64,000 bases of DNA from DATACQ01 sp036555515 (lineage in GTDB: Bacteria > Desulfobacterota > Binatia > UBA9968): the NCBI GenBank assembly GCA_036555515.1, contig DATBLC010000344.1, positions 30,761-94,760 of the forward strand. Reading direction: 5' to 3'. How positions within the stretch are numbered: position 1 is the first letter of the stretch; every line of letters begins with the position of its first letter. The notes beneath the pieces are model-generated. The model ran no database searches, was not told the origin of the DNA, and saw only the letters and a list, made by a program, of their open reading frames with translations. A program made the translations under genes and the position numbers. Shown here piece after piece: positions 47,454-56,112 of this stretch.

Positions 47454-48371
47454 TTAAAGCTTGAAGCCCGCTTGTTCAATGCCCTCTTTCAAATCGGCCC
47501 GCTCCTTGTCGCTGAAGGGCGGCGTTTCCCAGCGCGGGAAGCGCTCGACCGGCAGGCCGCGCAACTTCATCAATTCACAGAAGACGCCGCGCCCATGGGT
47601 GCGCAGGTACTTGCCAACCACCTGCATCAACCGGGTAAGCAGGTCGTGTTCCTTTTGCGCGGCCTTGAGGTCGCCCGATTTCAAAGCTTCGTACATTTTC
47701 ACGCAGGTCTCTGGAAACGGAGTCGAGGGCGGATGAATCGCGCCGCGCACGCCCACCGAGTAGCCCGAGTACAGGGAAAATATGCCCCCGGGGAAAACGC
47801 CCACGGACTTGGGCAGCTGGTAGACATATCCCAATAGCTTGTCGAAGGCGATGAAAGAGACCTTGATGCCCGCCAACGGATTGGGCACAATGGCTTCGAT
47901 GATCTTGTTTGCCTTCGCTGGCGTGATTTCAACCCAAGTGGTTTCAGTATTGTCGTAGATGAACATCGGCACGCCGGGCACGCTTCTGGCAATCGCTTTG
48001 TAGTGCGCGTACACTTCCCAGTCGTCGTGCGGATAATAATACGGCGGCACGACGCCGATGGCGTCCACGCCCAAGCCCGCCGCGTGTTTCGCGAGTTCAA
48101 TGGAAGACAGGGTATTGGCGGTGCCGATGTGCATAACCACTGGCACGCGGTTTTTTACGCGATTGACGATTTGCTCCGCCATTTTCTTGCGCTCCTCGAT
48201 TTCCATGGTCATACCTTGACCGTGGGTCCCCAACGGGAAGAAGCCGTGCACTCCCGTATCCAGGTAAAAATCGATGATCGCGTCCGTCGCGGCATGATCG
48301 ATGGCGCCGTCGTGTTTGAATGCCACGGGCATCGGCATCAGGATTCCTTCGATTGTTTTTCCGCTTGCCAT
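47454..48371 (-). CDS. Dihydrodipicolinate synthase/N-acetylneuraminate lyase family protein
   Basis: 305-residue class I aldolase-type TIM barrel from MASGKTIEGILMPMP, with AGGAG upstream. GFFPLGTHGQGMTMEIEERKKMAEQIVNRVKNRVPVVMHIG is the family N-terminal motif, but the usual Gly-Thr-Thr-Gly-Glu is replaced by Gly-Thr-His-Gly-Gln. The Tyr of MFIYDNTETT and the Schiff-base Lys of LAGIKVSF are kept. It is unlikely to be DapA itself; retro-aldol cleavage or dehydration of a keto-acid is possible. It is followed by the haem-oxygenase-like gene 27 nt on. Confidence 0.88.
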   Translation of the reverse strand: MASGKTIEGILMPMPVAFKHDGAIDHAATDAIIDFYLDTGVHGFFPLGTHGQGMTMEIEERKKMAEQIVNRVKNRVPVVMHIGTANTLSSIELAKHAAGLGVDAIGVVPPYYYPHDDWEVYAHYKAIARSVPGVPMFIYDNTETTWVEITPAKANKIIEAIVPNPLAGIKVSFIAFDKLLGYVYQLPKSVGVFPGGIFSLYSGYSVGVRGAIHPPSTPFPETCVKMYEALKSGDLKAAQKEHDLLTRLMQVVGKYLRTHGRGVFCELMKLRGLPVERFPRWETPPFSDKERADLKEGIEQAGFKL

Positions 48372-48505
48372 AATGACTCCTTTCGGAATGAATATATCGT
48401 TTGCCGTACCCATATCTCATCCCCCTGAATAATTCTAGCTTTGCATGGTATCCATAGCGCGGAAAAGATGCTAAAAAAACAGAGATCCAAGACCAGGAGG
48501 CAGTG

Positions 48506-49021
48506 ATGGCAGATAGCAAAAATCCAATCGTCAACATGTCCACCAGCAAGGGGAATATCCGCATCGAACTCGACGCCGAAAAAGCGCCGCTTACGACGCA
48601 GAACTTTGTCGACTATGTCAACGACGGCCACTACGACGGGCTGATCTTTCACCGCGTGATTCCAGGCTTCATGATCCAGGGCGGCGGTATGGATGCGCAG
48701 ATGGGGGAAAAGAAAACCAGAGCCCCGATCAAGAACGAAGCGGCTAACGGCCTGAAAAACAGAATCGGCAGCATCGCCATGGCGAGGACTAACGCGGTTG
48801 ATAGCGCTACCGCGCAGTTCTTTATCAACGTGAAAGATAATGAATTTCTAAACCATCGTAGCCCGGCGCCGGCGGAATTCGGTTATGCGGTGTTCGGACA
48901 GGTTATCGAAGGCATGGATGTCGTTCATACCATTGAAAAAGTGAAGACGGGAAGCAAAGGCCACCATGATGACGTGCCCGTCGAGCCTGTGATGATCAAC
49001 TTCGCAAAACTGCAGGGGTAA
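48506..49021 (+). CDS. ppiB: Peptidyl-prolyl cis-trans isomerase, cyclophilin type, cytoplasmic
   Basis: 171 residues from the ATG with AGGAGG 6 nt upstream (a GTG precedes it by one codon). No signal peptide. FVDYVNDGHYDGLIFHRVIPGFMIQGGGMDAQM holds the catalytic Arg in FHRV and the Gln of MIQGG; IGSIAMARTNAVDSATAQFFINVKDNEFL contains the active-site Gln-Phe-Phe. It is the short PpiB form. It helps proline-limited folding. Stand-alone, divergent from the DapA-like gene. Confidence 0.94.
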   Translation: MADSKNPIVNMSTSKGNIRIELDAEKAPLTTQNFVDYVNDGHYDGLIFHRVIPGFMIQGGGMDAQMGEKKTRAPIKNEAANGLKNRIGSIAMARTNAVDSATAQFFINVKDNEFLNHRSPAPAEFGYAVFGQVIEGMDVVHTIEKVKTGSKGHHDDVPVEPVMINFAKLQG

Positions 49022-49196
49022 CCATGCGCGGAATTCACGGTTGGGAAATGACTGCTTGCGCGTCGATGGCATCGAGTGAGCGTTAGGTCAAGTTTTCACG
49101 GGATCGAGCGGGAAGAGCCGAACGGGACTCATGGCGGAATTTTCCCACGTGTTAATGACATAGGCTCTTAAAACCTTAGAGATCAACATCCAAGTG

Positions 49197-50357
49197 ATGA
49201 TTATGAGTCGAAACGTACTCATCGTTGAAGACGAAAGCATTGTCGCCATGGAGTTGGAAGAACAACTCAAAAGGCTTGGTTGTCAGGTCATAGGGCCGGT
49301 GTCGACTGCGGCGGCGGCCCTAGGACTGTGCGAGGTCAACCTGCCGGATCTGGCGCTAATGGATGTCCGAATTCAGGGACCCCATGACGGGATCGAAGCG
49401 GCGCAGCTGCTTCGACAGCGTTTTGACGTTCCGGTAATTTATCTCACCGCCCTCGCGGATGAAGTGACCTTAGAACGGGCCAAGGTCAGCGGCCCCGCGA
49501 GCTATATTTTAAAACCTGTAGGCGATGATGAGCTAAAAGCCGCAGTGGAAATAGCCTTATACAAACGCGAGCTAGAACATGTTTTGGAGCAACAGCGGGC
49601 TGAGTTCTTTGCTATGCTCTCACACGACATACGGTCCCCGCTTCACGCGGTTTCGGGATTCGCGAAGCTTCTGGCTCTGGAGTTGAACGAGGCGGGTCAG
49701 AGTCGCGCGGGAGAATTGTTGGACCGCATGCAGGAGAGCCTTTCCTACGTGCTGAAGCTCGTCTCAGAATATCTTGCGCTCCTGACCATTGATTCCCAAC
49801 GATCCAATCTTACCAGCGTGCGCCTATGCGTAAACGAGATTTTGCTCAGGGTTAAAAATCGTTACGAACCCGAGGCGTTGCGCCGCTCTCTCCGCATGGA
49901 AACTCAATTCTCAGATAATTTGCCACCGATCGAGGCGGACCAGTCGCTTTTGGAACGGACTTTCGACAATCTATTGTTTAACGCGCTAAAGTTCACGCCC
50001 TCGGGCGGATGCGTTAGGTTATCTTCGGAGGCTCGCGCAACTGACTTGGTTGTATCGGTGGCTGATACCGGGCCGGGAATACCCAGCGACGAACTTCCAA
50101 AGATCTTCGACGTTGGCTGGCGCCGCCCGGTGGATTCGGCAAAAGAGGGGAGTGGGTTAGGGCTGCACATCGTGAAGACGCTTGTGAATGCGCTCGGGGG
50201 GAGGGTGGAAGTCGAAAGCACGGTGGGCAGCGGAACTCGTTTTTCCGTAATCCTGCCGGTCAATACGCCGGCCATTAGCGCAATCACCGACTCGAAAGAA
50301 AAACCACATCAGGCCGAGAAGCGGATAGGATCGTTCGAGACTTTTCCGATTCGATGA
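49197..50357 (+). CDS. Response-regulator/histidine-kinase hybrid (receiver then kinase)
   Basis: 386 residues. The N-terminal receiver (NVLIVEDESIVAMELEEQL, phospho-acceptor Asp in LALMDVRIQGPHDG, Thr and Lys in YLTALAD and ILKPVGDDEL) is joined by a coiled coil to a HisKA dimerisation domain with His in FFAMLSHDIRSPLHAVSGFAKL and a HATPase_c domain (FDNLLFNALKFTPSGG, ADTGPGIPSDELPKIFDVGW, GSGLGLHIVKTLVNALGGRV). The order receiver-kinase, with no membrane part, means it receives its input from another protein. The start is one of three close codons. It overlaps the next gene by ATGA, which suggests the periplasmic-sensor kinase downstream is its partner. Confidence 0.88.
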   Translation: MIMSRNVLIVEDESIVAMELEEQLKRLGCQVIGPVSTAAAALGLCEVNLPDLALMDVRIQGPHDGIEAAQLLRQRFDVPVIYLTALADEVTLERAKVSGPASYILKPVGDDELKAAVEIALYKRELEHVLEQQRAEFFAMLSHDIRSPLHAVSGFAKLLALELNEAGQSRAGELLDRMQESLSYVLKLVSEYLALLTIDSQRSNLTSVRLCVNEILLRVKNRYEPEALRRSLRMETQFSDNLPPIEADQSLLERTFDNLLFNALKFTPSGGCVRLSSEARATDLVVSVADTGPGIPSDELPKIFDVGWRRPVDSAKEGSGLGLHIVKTLVNALGGRVEVESTVGSGTRFSVILPVNTPAISAITDSKEKPHQAEKRIGSFETFPIR

Positions 50358-52354
50358 CGGTTTTCGCCGTTTGCCAGTTTCGGCGAGATCGCTCGTCTCG
50401 TGAGTACATGCCTGGGTACCTTCACAATAATCGGCTTGCTCGCGCGGATCTATGGATTTCAATCGTCCGACAAGGAATCGCTATCTCACTTGTCGCGGCG
50501 CTTTTTGTTTGGGGCTTCACCGCGGCGGATGCCGCGGTCGATGCGCTGGCGCCGCTGATTGTCGGTAGCGAGCTGGACTACCCTCCCTTCGCGCTCACCA
50601 AGCAAGGCGCCGGGGACGGCTTTACCGTGGAGCTCTGGCGGGCTGTGGCTAAGGAAGCGGGATTGGACTCGGTGATTCGAGTCGCCCCGTTCCACGAAAT
50701 TCTAAGGGATTTCAAGAACCGCAAAATTGATGTGCTGATCAACCTGGCACAGTCCGCTGAGCGCCGGGAGTTCGCGGATTTTTCCGTGCCCCACGTCACA
50801 ATGCGCGGGGCAATCTTCGTGCGCGAAGGGGATAAGCGCATCCAGACAGAGGGAGATCTGGCCGGCAGGTCCCTCATCGTTATAAAAGCCGACCTCGTGC
50901 ATGACTACGCCCGAGATCGAGGCTGGACCCACCTCGTGCCGGTACCCACGACTGCGGATGGAATAAGGTTGCTGGCCTCGGGTCACCACGACGCGATGCT
51001 GGTGGGTAAACTCGTCGGCTTGAACACACTGAAGGAATTGCAAATCAAGAATATAGTTGCGGTCGGCGCGCCGCTGGGAGTCTCCCAGCGGTTCGCCTTT
51101 GCCGTCCACAAGGGCGACGCCAGTCTCCTTGCCAAGATCAACGATGCCCTAGCCTCCGTGCGCGCCAGCGGCCAGTACGAGGATATCTACGAAAAATGGT
51201 TTGGCTCGCTGGACCCGCCGCCGCTGGATTTAAAGCGTTATCGCTGGTACATCGTCGCCGCTGTGGCCGTACTGGCTTTCGTCCTGCTGGCTTACGCGTG
51301 GGAGCGCCGCCTGCGCTACCGGCTCAATCATTCCATCTCCCTGCTTAACGCGGCATTCGAATCCGCCGCGGACGGTATCCTGGTGGTCGACCAGCACAAC
51401 AAGACTACCTACTTCAATCAGCAGTTTCTCAAGATGTGGAAAGTGCCGGATGAATTGGCGGCCACCAGGGATAATGCCAAGCTGCTGCAGTTTGTCCGGG
51501 AACAGCTCGCTGAGCCGGAGGCATTCCTGACCAAGGTTAACGCGATTTACGGTCAGCCGGAAGCGGAAAGCTTTGACGAACTGACGTTGCGGGATGGCCG
51601 TATCTTCGAACGCTATTCCCGGCCCCAGTTGCTAGGAAACGCGTTTGTCGGGCGGGTGTGGAGTTTCCGCGATGTTACGGAGCGCAATCGGACGGAGGAG
51701 CAGATCAAGACATCCTTGAAAGAGAAGGAGGTGATGCTCAAAGAGATTCATCATCGGGTGAAGAACAATCTGCAAATCATTTCGAGCTTGCTGTATTTGC
51801 AGTCGACGGCGGTGAAAGATGAAGAGACGCGGGAGGTTTTCCGCGAAAGCCGGGAACGGGTGCATTCCATGGCGCTGGTCCATGAACAGCTGTACCGCTC
51901 GGAGCGTTTGAATGCCATAGATCTTGGCGAGCACTTAAGGGCGCTGGCGGACAACGTGGCAAGGGGCTACGGCGATGCGAAGCGCCGGGTGCGCACGCAA
52001 ATGGATTTGACGAGCATGGAGTTGGATCTCGACCTGGCGATTCCGGTGAGTTTGATTTTTAATGAGCTGTTATCGAACGCTTACAAGCATGCGTTTCCCG
52101 GCGACCGCCGGGGCAGGGTGTCCGTCGAGTTATCCAGGGCGGGGCTGGATGGTTGGATCTTGCGCGTCAGTGACGACGGTATCGGGTTGCCGCCTCAGTT
52201 TAACTGGGAGACGGCGCCAACGCTGGGTTTAAAGATTGTGCGTAATCTCGCCCAACAGATTCATGGAAAGATCGAAGTTCAACCGGGGCCAGGTGCATGC
52301 TTTCAGGTCTGGTTACCTGCCCATAAGCCACGAACCGAAGGCGTCCTTCCGTAG
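50354..52354 (+). CDS. Sensor kinase with periplasmic solute-binding domain, PAS and HisKA_2
   Basis: 666 residues. A hydrophobic signal/anchor (ISLVAALFVWGFTAADAA) is followed by an extracytoplasmic SBP_bac_3 domain (LIVGSELDYPPFALTKQGAGDGFTVELWRAVAKEAG, then KIDVLINLAQSAERREFADFSVP, ending EDIYEKWFG), a membrane helix (WYIVAAVAVLAFVLLAYAW), a PAS domain (LLNAAFESAADGILVVDQHNKTTYFNQQFLKMW) and a HisKA_2 kinase (IHHRVKNNLQIISSLLYLQ with the acceptor His; FNELLSNAYKHAFP, SDDGIGLPP, LGLKIVRNL). It should bind an amino acid or a small acid outside and signal inward. The ATGA overlap couples it to the hybrid kinase. Confidence 0.9.
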   Translation: MTVFAVCQFRRDRSSREYMPGYLHNNRLARADLWISIVRQGIAISLVAALFVWGFTAADAAVDALAPLIVGSELDYPPFALTKQGAGDGFTVELWRAVAKEAGLDSVIRVAPFHEILRDFKNRKIDVLINLAQSAERREFADFSVPHVTMRGAIFVREGDKRIQTEGDLAGRSLIVIKADLVHDYARDRGWTHLVPVPTTADGIRLLASGHHDAMLVGKLVGLNTLKELQIKNIVAVGAPLGVSQRFAFAVHKGDASLLAKINDALASVRASGQYEDIYEKWFGSLDPPPLDLKRYRWYIVAAVAVLAFVLLAYAWERRLRYRLNHSISLLNAAFESAADGILVVDQHNKTTYFNQQFLKMWKVPDELAATRDNAKLLQFVREQLAEPEAFLTKVNAIYGQPEAESFDELTLRDGRIFERYSRPQLLGNAFVGRVWSFRDVTERNRTEEQIKTSLKEKEVMLKEIHHRVKNNLQIISSLLYLQSTAVKDEETREVFRESRERVHSMALVHEQLYRSERLNAIDLGEHLRALADNVARGYGDAKRRVRTQMDLTSMELDLDLAIPVSLIFNELLSNAYKHAFPGDRRGRVSVELSRAGLDGWILRVSDDGIGLPPQFNWETAPTLGLKIVRNLAQQIHGKIEVQPGPGACFQVWLPAHKPRTEGVLP

Positions 52355-52471
52355 GTAGCGGGGACTCGACGCACTATGCTATCGACATTTCCACCGTCGT
52401 CGCCGGAGTGCGGCTATCAGAAAGGCGTTCATTGATTCGGTATCATGTGAAACACATTCGCGCATTTGCCT

Positions 52472-53506
52472 TCAATGCCTGGCAGGAGATCTCAAGGCGG
52501 AGAAATAAATTTCCGGAATCTCCTTACCGCATCCCCGCTCCCGCGCCAGCTCATGGACTTTTGCCGCCAGGCCGACGAACTCGACAGCGAGGCCGTTGTT
52601 TTTGAAGACGGTAATTTCCTCAGGGGAGGTTCTGCCGGTTCTCGCTCCGACTAAAATTTCCCCCAGCTGGCAGACTCTATCCCAGCTCAATGCCCCGGAT
52701 TCGATGGCTTCGAAGATATCCGCGGCGTGATCTTGTTTGGTTTGCTCCAGGTAGCCTATGACCACGAGCCGGGCGCGAGCGAAGGTCTCGTTGTCCAACT
52801 CGCGCCTCGGAAACCGCCGATCGCTGTTGACGATGGAAGTAACATGCGCGCCCGGCGTAAGCCATGCGCCATCGAGAACCGGCGTGGACGCGTTGGTTGA
52901 AGCGAGCACAATCATTTTATTAGCGATCGCCTGCTGGGCAGATGCCACCGGTCTCACTCGGATCGATAACTGCCGGCCCATGCGATCGGCGAATGCCGTC
53001 CGGCGCTCGACGGTGGGACTATACACCTCCACGGAGTCAATCCGTCGCACAGCGCAGGCGGCGGCGAGCTGCGTTTCCGCCTGAAAACCGGCGCCCAAGA
53101 CGCCGACAGTGGCGGCACCGGGCGCGGCGAGATGGCGCATGGCAACGCCCGTTTCGGCGCCTACCCGGATGCGCTGCAATTCATGATCGTGAATCACGGC
53201 GAGGAGCGCGGCGGTAGTGATGTCGAAAAGCAAGAACGCGCCGAAGGGACGCCGGTCGGGCCGATGCGACGTCGAGCCGAGCATGTCGGTGGTAAGACGC
53301 AAGCCGGCAACACCCAGCGTCGGAACTGCGCCATGGAAATTGCGCATGAAAAACGTGCCCGCTTTACTATTCGCATAGAAATGATGGCGCGGCAGATTCT
53401 CGGCGTTGCCGAGCTGGAATTCTTTCAGTGCGTTCTCCGCCACGTCTATGGCGTCTTCGATTGTGAGCAGTTCGCGGATGTCGTTGTCTGTCAGGAGAAT
53501 GGGCAT
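52472..53506 (-). CDS. Ornithine cyclodeaminase/mu-crystallin family protein
   Basis: 344 residues. NAD(P)-binding Rossmann motif GVLGAGFQAETQLAAACAV, substrate-binding QRIRVGAETGVAMRHLA, and the carboxylate end LVGARTGRTSPEEITVFKNNGLAVEFVGLAAKVHELA. The family includes ornithine and alanine dehydrogenases and ketimine reductases; the lysine and aspartate that distinguish these cannot be assigned by eye. The start MPILLTDNDIRELLTIEDAIDVAENAL is standard. It lies on the strand of the CoA-transferase genes, 36 nt after the B subunit. Confidence 0.9.
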   Translation of the reverse strand: MPILLTDNDIRELLTIEDAIDVAENALKEFQLGNAENLPRHHFYANSKAGTFFMRNFHGAVPTLGVAGLRLTTDMLGSTSHRPDRRPFGAFLLFDITTAALLAVIHDHELQRIRVGAETGVAMRHLAAPGAATVGVLGAGFQAETQLAAACAVRRIDSVEVYSPTVERRTAFADRMGRQLSIRVRPVASAQQAIANKMIVLASTNASTPVLDGAWLTPGAHVTSIVNSDRRFPRRELDNETFARARLVVIGYLEQTKQDHAADIFEAIESGALSWDRVCQLGEILVGARTGRTSPEEITVFKNNGLAVEFVGLAAKVHELARERGCGKEIPEIYFSALRSPARH

Positions 53507-53542
53507 GACTAAAACAGATTCTGGAGTGATGGAGTATCGGGC

Positions 53543-54298
53543 TTAAGAAGTCCAGACTCCTTTCGGATCATATTTTCTAACCGCCGCGAGCTCGGTTTCC
53601 GTGGGTGGGCTGGTTTCACCAACCTCTGGCGCAACCCGTAGTGGCCAGCCGGTCTCGCGCTTGATGTCCTCTACGGACACGCCGGGATGATAGGAACTTA
53701 AAATTATTTCATGGGTCGCGCCGTCGAACGAAAAAATTCCCATGCTCGTGATCACGCGACTCGGGCCGCCTCCGGGTAGCCCTTGTTCCTTGCGCCATTC
53801 GCCGCCGTCGCCGAATCCCGGCGAAGTGACGAACTGAACTCTAGGCGTGAATCTCCGGCGCTCGTGGTTCATGATAATAATGCAGCGATTGGCCATCGTG
53901 GCGATGTCCGCCGCGCCGCCGCTGCCCGGCAAGCGTGTGCGCTTGCCGTTTTCTTCCACCCAATGGGTGTTCAAGTTGCCAAAGCGGTCGATCTCGGCAC
54001 CGCCGATAAAGCCGAGATCGACGCGGCCGGATTGTAATAGATACATCACGTCATTCAAGCCGCCGCATAACAGCGCTCCGGCGACGTTAGGCGGGTCGCT
54101 CATGGTGAAGATCGATTCGAGCGCCGGCCAATCCCGGATCACGCCGTTTTCGAATATGCCGATGGCGCCCGGCGCGTGAGTTTCCTTGGCAACGGCAAAG
54201 CCTAACAGCGGCAAGCGCATGCCGACAAAAACCTTGTTGCCGTCGCGGATTTCCCGCGCCGCGGCGGCGACCATCAACTCTCGGCGAGTATAGTCCAT
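53543..54298 (-). CDS. CoA-transferase subunit B (glutaconate-CoA-transferase-like)
   Basis: 251 residues. MDYTRRELMVAAAAREIRDGNKVFVGMRLPLLGFAVAKETHAPGAIGIFENGVI is the family opening; GGLNDVMYLLQSGRVDLGFIGGAEIDRFGNLNTHWVEENGKRTRLPGSGGAADIATMANRCIIIMNHERRRF the central part with the ligand loops PGSGGAAD. The glutamate that carries CoA in family I transferases is not clearly placed, but the beta subunits of this group often lack it. It pairs with the A subunit at 55112, with a GlcG-like gene between. Such pairs activate aromatic or dicarboxylic acids. Confidence 0.88.
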   Translation of the reverse strand: MDYTRRELMVAAAAREIRDGNKVFVGMRLPLLGFAVAKETHAPGAIGIFENGVIRDWPALESIFTMSDPPNVAGALLCGGLNDVMYLLQSGRVDLGFIGGAEIDRFGNLNTHWVEENGKRTRLPGSGGAADIATMANRCIIIMNHERRRFTPRVQFVTSPGFGDGGEWRKEQGLPGGGPSRVITSMGIFSFDGATHEIILSSYHPGVSVEDIKRETGWPLRVAPEVGETSPPTETELAAVRKYDPKGVWTS

Positions 54299-54392
54299 GA
54301 TCCGAGTTGATTCGAAGCGAAGTCTTGCCTCCTCTCCCTCTGGGAGGATAGAGGTGAGGGCGAATTCCCTGGCACCAATTCCCTCATCCTTG

Positions 54393-54427
54393 CCCTCTCC
54401 GTGGGACTCCGTGGGGAGAGGGTTTTT
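54393..54427 (+). terminator. Hairpin CCCTCTCC/GGAGAGGG with T-run, antisense to its neighbours
   Basis: CCCTCTCC (54393-54400) pairs with GGAGAGGG (54415-54422), followed by TTTTT, on the plus strand. It faces against the two minus-strand genes on both sides. An inverted counterpart CCTCTCCCTCTGGGAGG lies at about 54331-54347. The pattern is a common intergenic repeat, so it is called a terminator only by shape. Confidence 0.45.
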
Positions 54428-54460
54428 AAGCAGTCATAAACTAACAAGCGGAACTAGAAA

Positions 54461-54895
54461 CTAAGCTTTATTAAACGCGTCAATCCCGGCCTGTCCGATC
54501 TGTCGGTCGACGGCCGAAGGAGCGCCGCTTACGCCGACGGCGCCGATGCACTGGCCGTCGACCGCGATGGGCAGTCCGCCCTCGATGCTGACAAACCAGC
54601 CTGGACCGACGGCGAGGGTTTGCGCGAGCGCTTGATGATCGGGAATCTCGCTGCCGTCGCGTGCCGTCTTTCCGGTGGCCGCCGTCGTCAGGGCGGCGCC
54701 GCGTGCCTTGGCCTGAGCGATGAGCGTGTTATGCGTCCGGCCGTTGGTCATGCGCTTGAACGCCATCAGATGGCCTCCGGCATCGACCACGCAAATGCTG
54801 ACGATTTGTTTTAGCTCTTTGGCTTTCTCGATTGCGGCGTTGACAATGATGTCGCAGCCTTCCTGGGATAGTTTTGCCGATGGCACGGTCTTCAT
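54461..54895 (-). CDS. GlcG/HbpS-family haem-binding-type protein
   Basis: 144 residues. KLSQEGCDIIVNAAIEKAKELKQIVSICVVDAGGHLMAFKRM is the family opening; ARGAALTTAATGKTARDGSEIPDHQALAQTLAVGPGWFVSIEGGLPIAVDGQCIGAVGVSGAPSAVDRQIGQAGIDAF follows. Relatives (GlcG, HbpS, PduO C-terminal) bind haem or small ligands and accompany glycolate or CoA-dependent catabolism. It begins with GGAGG upstream and lies between the two CoA-transferase subunit genes. Confidence 0.9.
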   Translation of the reverse strand: MKTVPSAKLSQEGCDIIVNAAIEKAKELKQIVSICVVDAGGHLMAFKRMTNGRTHNTLIAQAKARGAALTTAATGKTARDGSEIPDHQALAQTLAVGPGWFVSIEGGLPIAVDGQCIGAVGVSGAPSAVDRQIGQAGIDAFNKA

Positions 54896-54948
54896 GGCTC
54901 CCTCCTTTAGATACTTGACAATTTACAGCGTTGTGGAAAATCATTCTT

Positions 54949-55112
54949 GCAGGCTGCTCAAAAAGATCTCAGAGTCAAGGCGCGCAGATTTCGTGGTTCG
55001 TGTTCGTCCGAGCACGAGAAACGAGCACGTTTTCCGCGAGGCGATTGAGCGCAACTATTTAAAACGCCTACTTCGCAAGCTATTGGCATGTGAGTCTTTT
55101 TCAGCAGCCTGT
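54949..55112. repeat. Dispersed element D, intact 164-bp copy with terminal inverted repeats
   Basis: GCAGGCTGCTCAAAAAGA (54949-54966) faces TCTTTTTCAGCAGCCTGT (55095-55112), 16 of 18 bases complementary. The inside (TCGTGGTTCGTGTTCG, GAGCACGAGAAACGAGCACG, GCGAGGCGATTGAGCGCAAC) matches 23121-23490 in the opposite sense. It ends in the stop codon of the CoA-transferase A gene. No coding capacity. Confidence 0.8.
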
Positions 55113-56023
55113 TAGTAATTGAAGCTTACCGCTGGTGTAAACAGATTACCTTGCGGTTTGAGTCTTTCCATTCTCGCTTGCCCCAAAAGATTCAAGAACG
55201 AGCGATGATCCTTAACGTCAAAGACGTATTTTTCGAGCCAGCGCTCAAAGCCTTGCCGTGAGCGAGTCTCTTTGTGATATTCAAAGTAAAAGTCGTCATC
55301 CCGTCGCGCATAGCCTTGGGTAGGAGAGGGATGCGCGCCGAAGGGCTCGCGCACGACGCTTGAGACGACAAATCCCGGGATCACACTTCGGTTTGGGTCG
55401 CTGAGAATGACCTCGTGATCGACGATCTCTTCGCAGGTGAGGATGACTCTAACTGCGGCGAAGGCGGCTTCGCGCATCACGCCGAAGTTGCCCCAAACAT
55501 GGGCGTTGCCTTCGCGGTCGGCCCGCTGCACGTGCAGTACCGCTACGTCTGGTCTGATCGCGCGCACCGCGACCAGCTCCTCGCCGGTAAAGGGGCATGC
55601 GACGCGGGAAAATTGCGGGCCGCGGGCGAAGTCGCTGCCCTTGATGGTCTTGGTCGGGAGGAAAGGTAGGCCCGAAGCCGCCGCTTGCAGGCCCAAGCCG
55701 ATGGTGAAGTTGGAATGCTCTTCGATCTCGATCGTGTTGGGAATTTCCGACTCGGCGGCGCGCCGGTAGTTATGGCCTAAACCGGCGGCGACGTTGCCGA
55801 CCCATGACGCAATGACTTTTCTAGCGCAGCCGGCGCCGATGAGTTGATCGAATTGCATGTCGGAAATCGGCGCGATGAGGGTTAAATCCTTTTTTTTCTG
55901 GCGGATAATTTCATAGCTGGCGGCGAATGGAATGAGGGACTCCAGGGCGCACCCCATAGCAACAGACATGCCGTCTTGAACGTTGGCTGCGATGGCGTCG
56001 TTTAGCGAACAAAGTTTGTCCAT
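55112..56023 (-). CDS. CoA-transferase subunit A (glutaconate-CoA-transferase-like)
   Basis: 303 residues. MDKLCSLNDAIAANVQDGMSVAMGCALESLIPFAASYEIIRQKKKDLTLIAP is the oxyanion-loop region; GLGLQAAASGLPFLPTKTIKGSDF, FTGEELVAVRAIRPDVAVLHVQRADREGNAHVWGNFGVMREAAFAAVRVILTCEEIVDHEVI match the family. The stop codon TAA is provided by the edge of repeat element D. It would work with the B subunit 53543-54298 as a heteromer that moves CoA between acids. Confidence 0.88.
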   Translation of the reverse strand: MDKLCSLNDAIAANVQDGMSVAMGCALESLIPFAASYEIIRQKKKDLTLIAPISDMQFDQLIGAGCARKVIASWVGNVAAGLGHNYRRAAESEIPNTIEIEEHSNFTIGLGLQAAASGLPFLPTKTIKGSDFARGPQFSRVACPFTGEELVAVRAIRPDVAVLHVQRADREGNAHVWGNFGVMREAAFAAVRVILTCEEIVDHEVILSDPNRSVIPGFVVSSVVREPFGAHPSPTQGYARRDDDFYFEYHKETRSRQGFERWLEKYVFDVKDHRSFLNLLGQARMERLKPQGNLFTPAVSFNY

Positions 56024-56112
56024 GCCGGGTATCTCTCAAGTCAAACTTCCTCGAGATCATCTATCAGTATCCAATCGTTGATGTTATGTCCACTTCCGGC
56101 GGCAGCGCCCCG

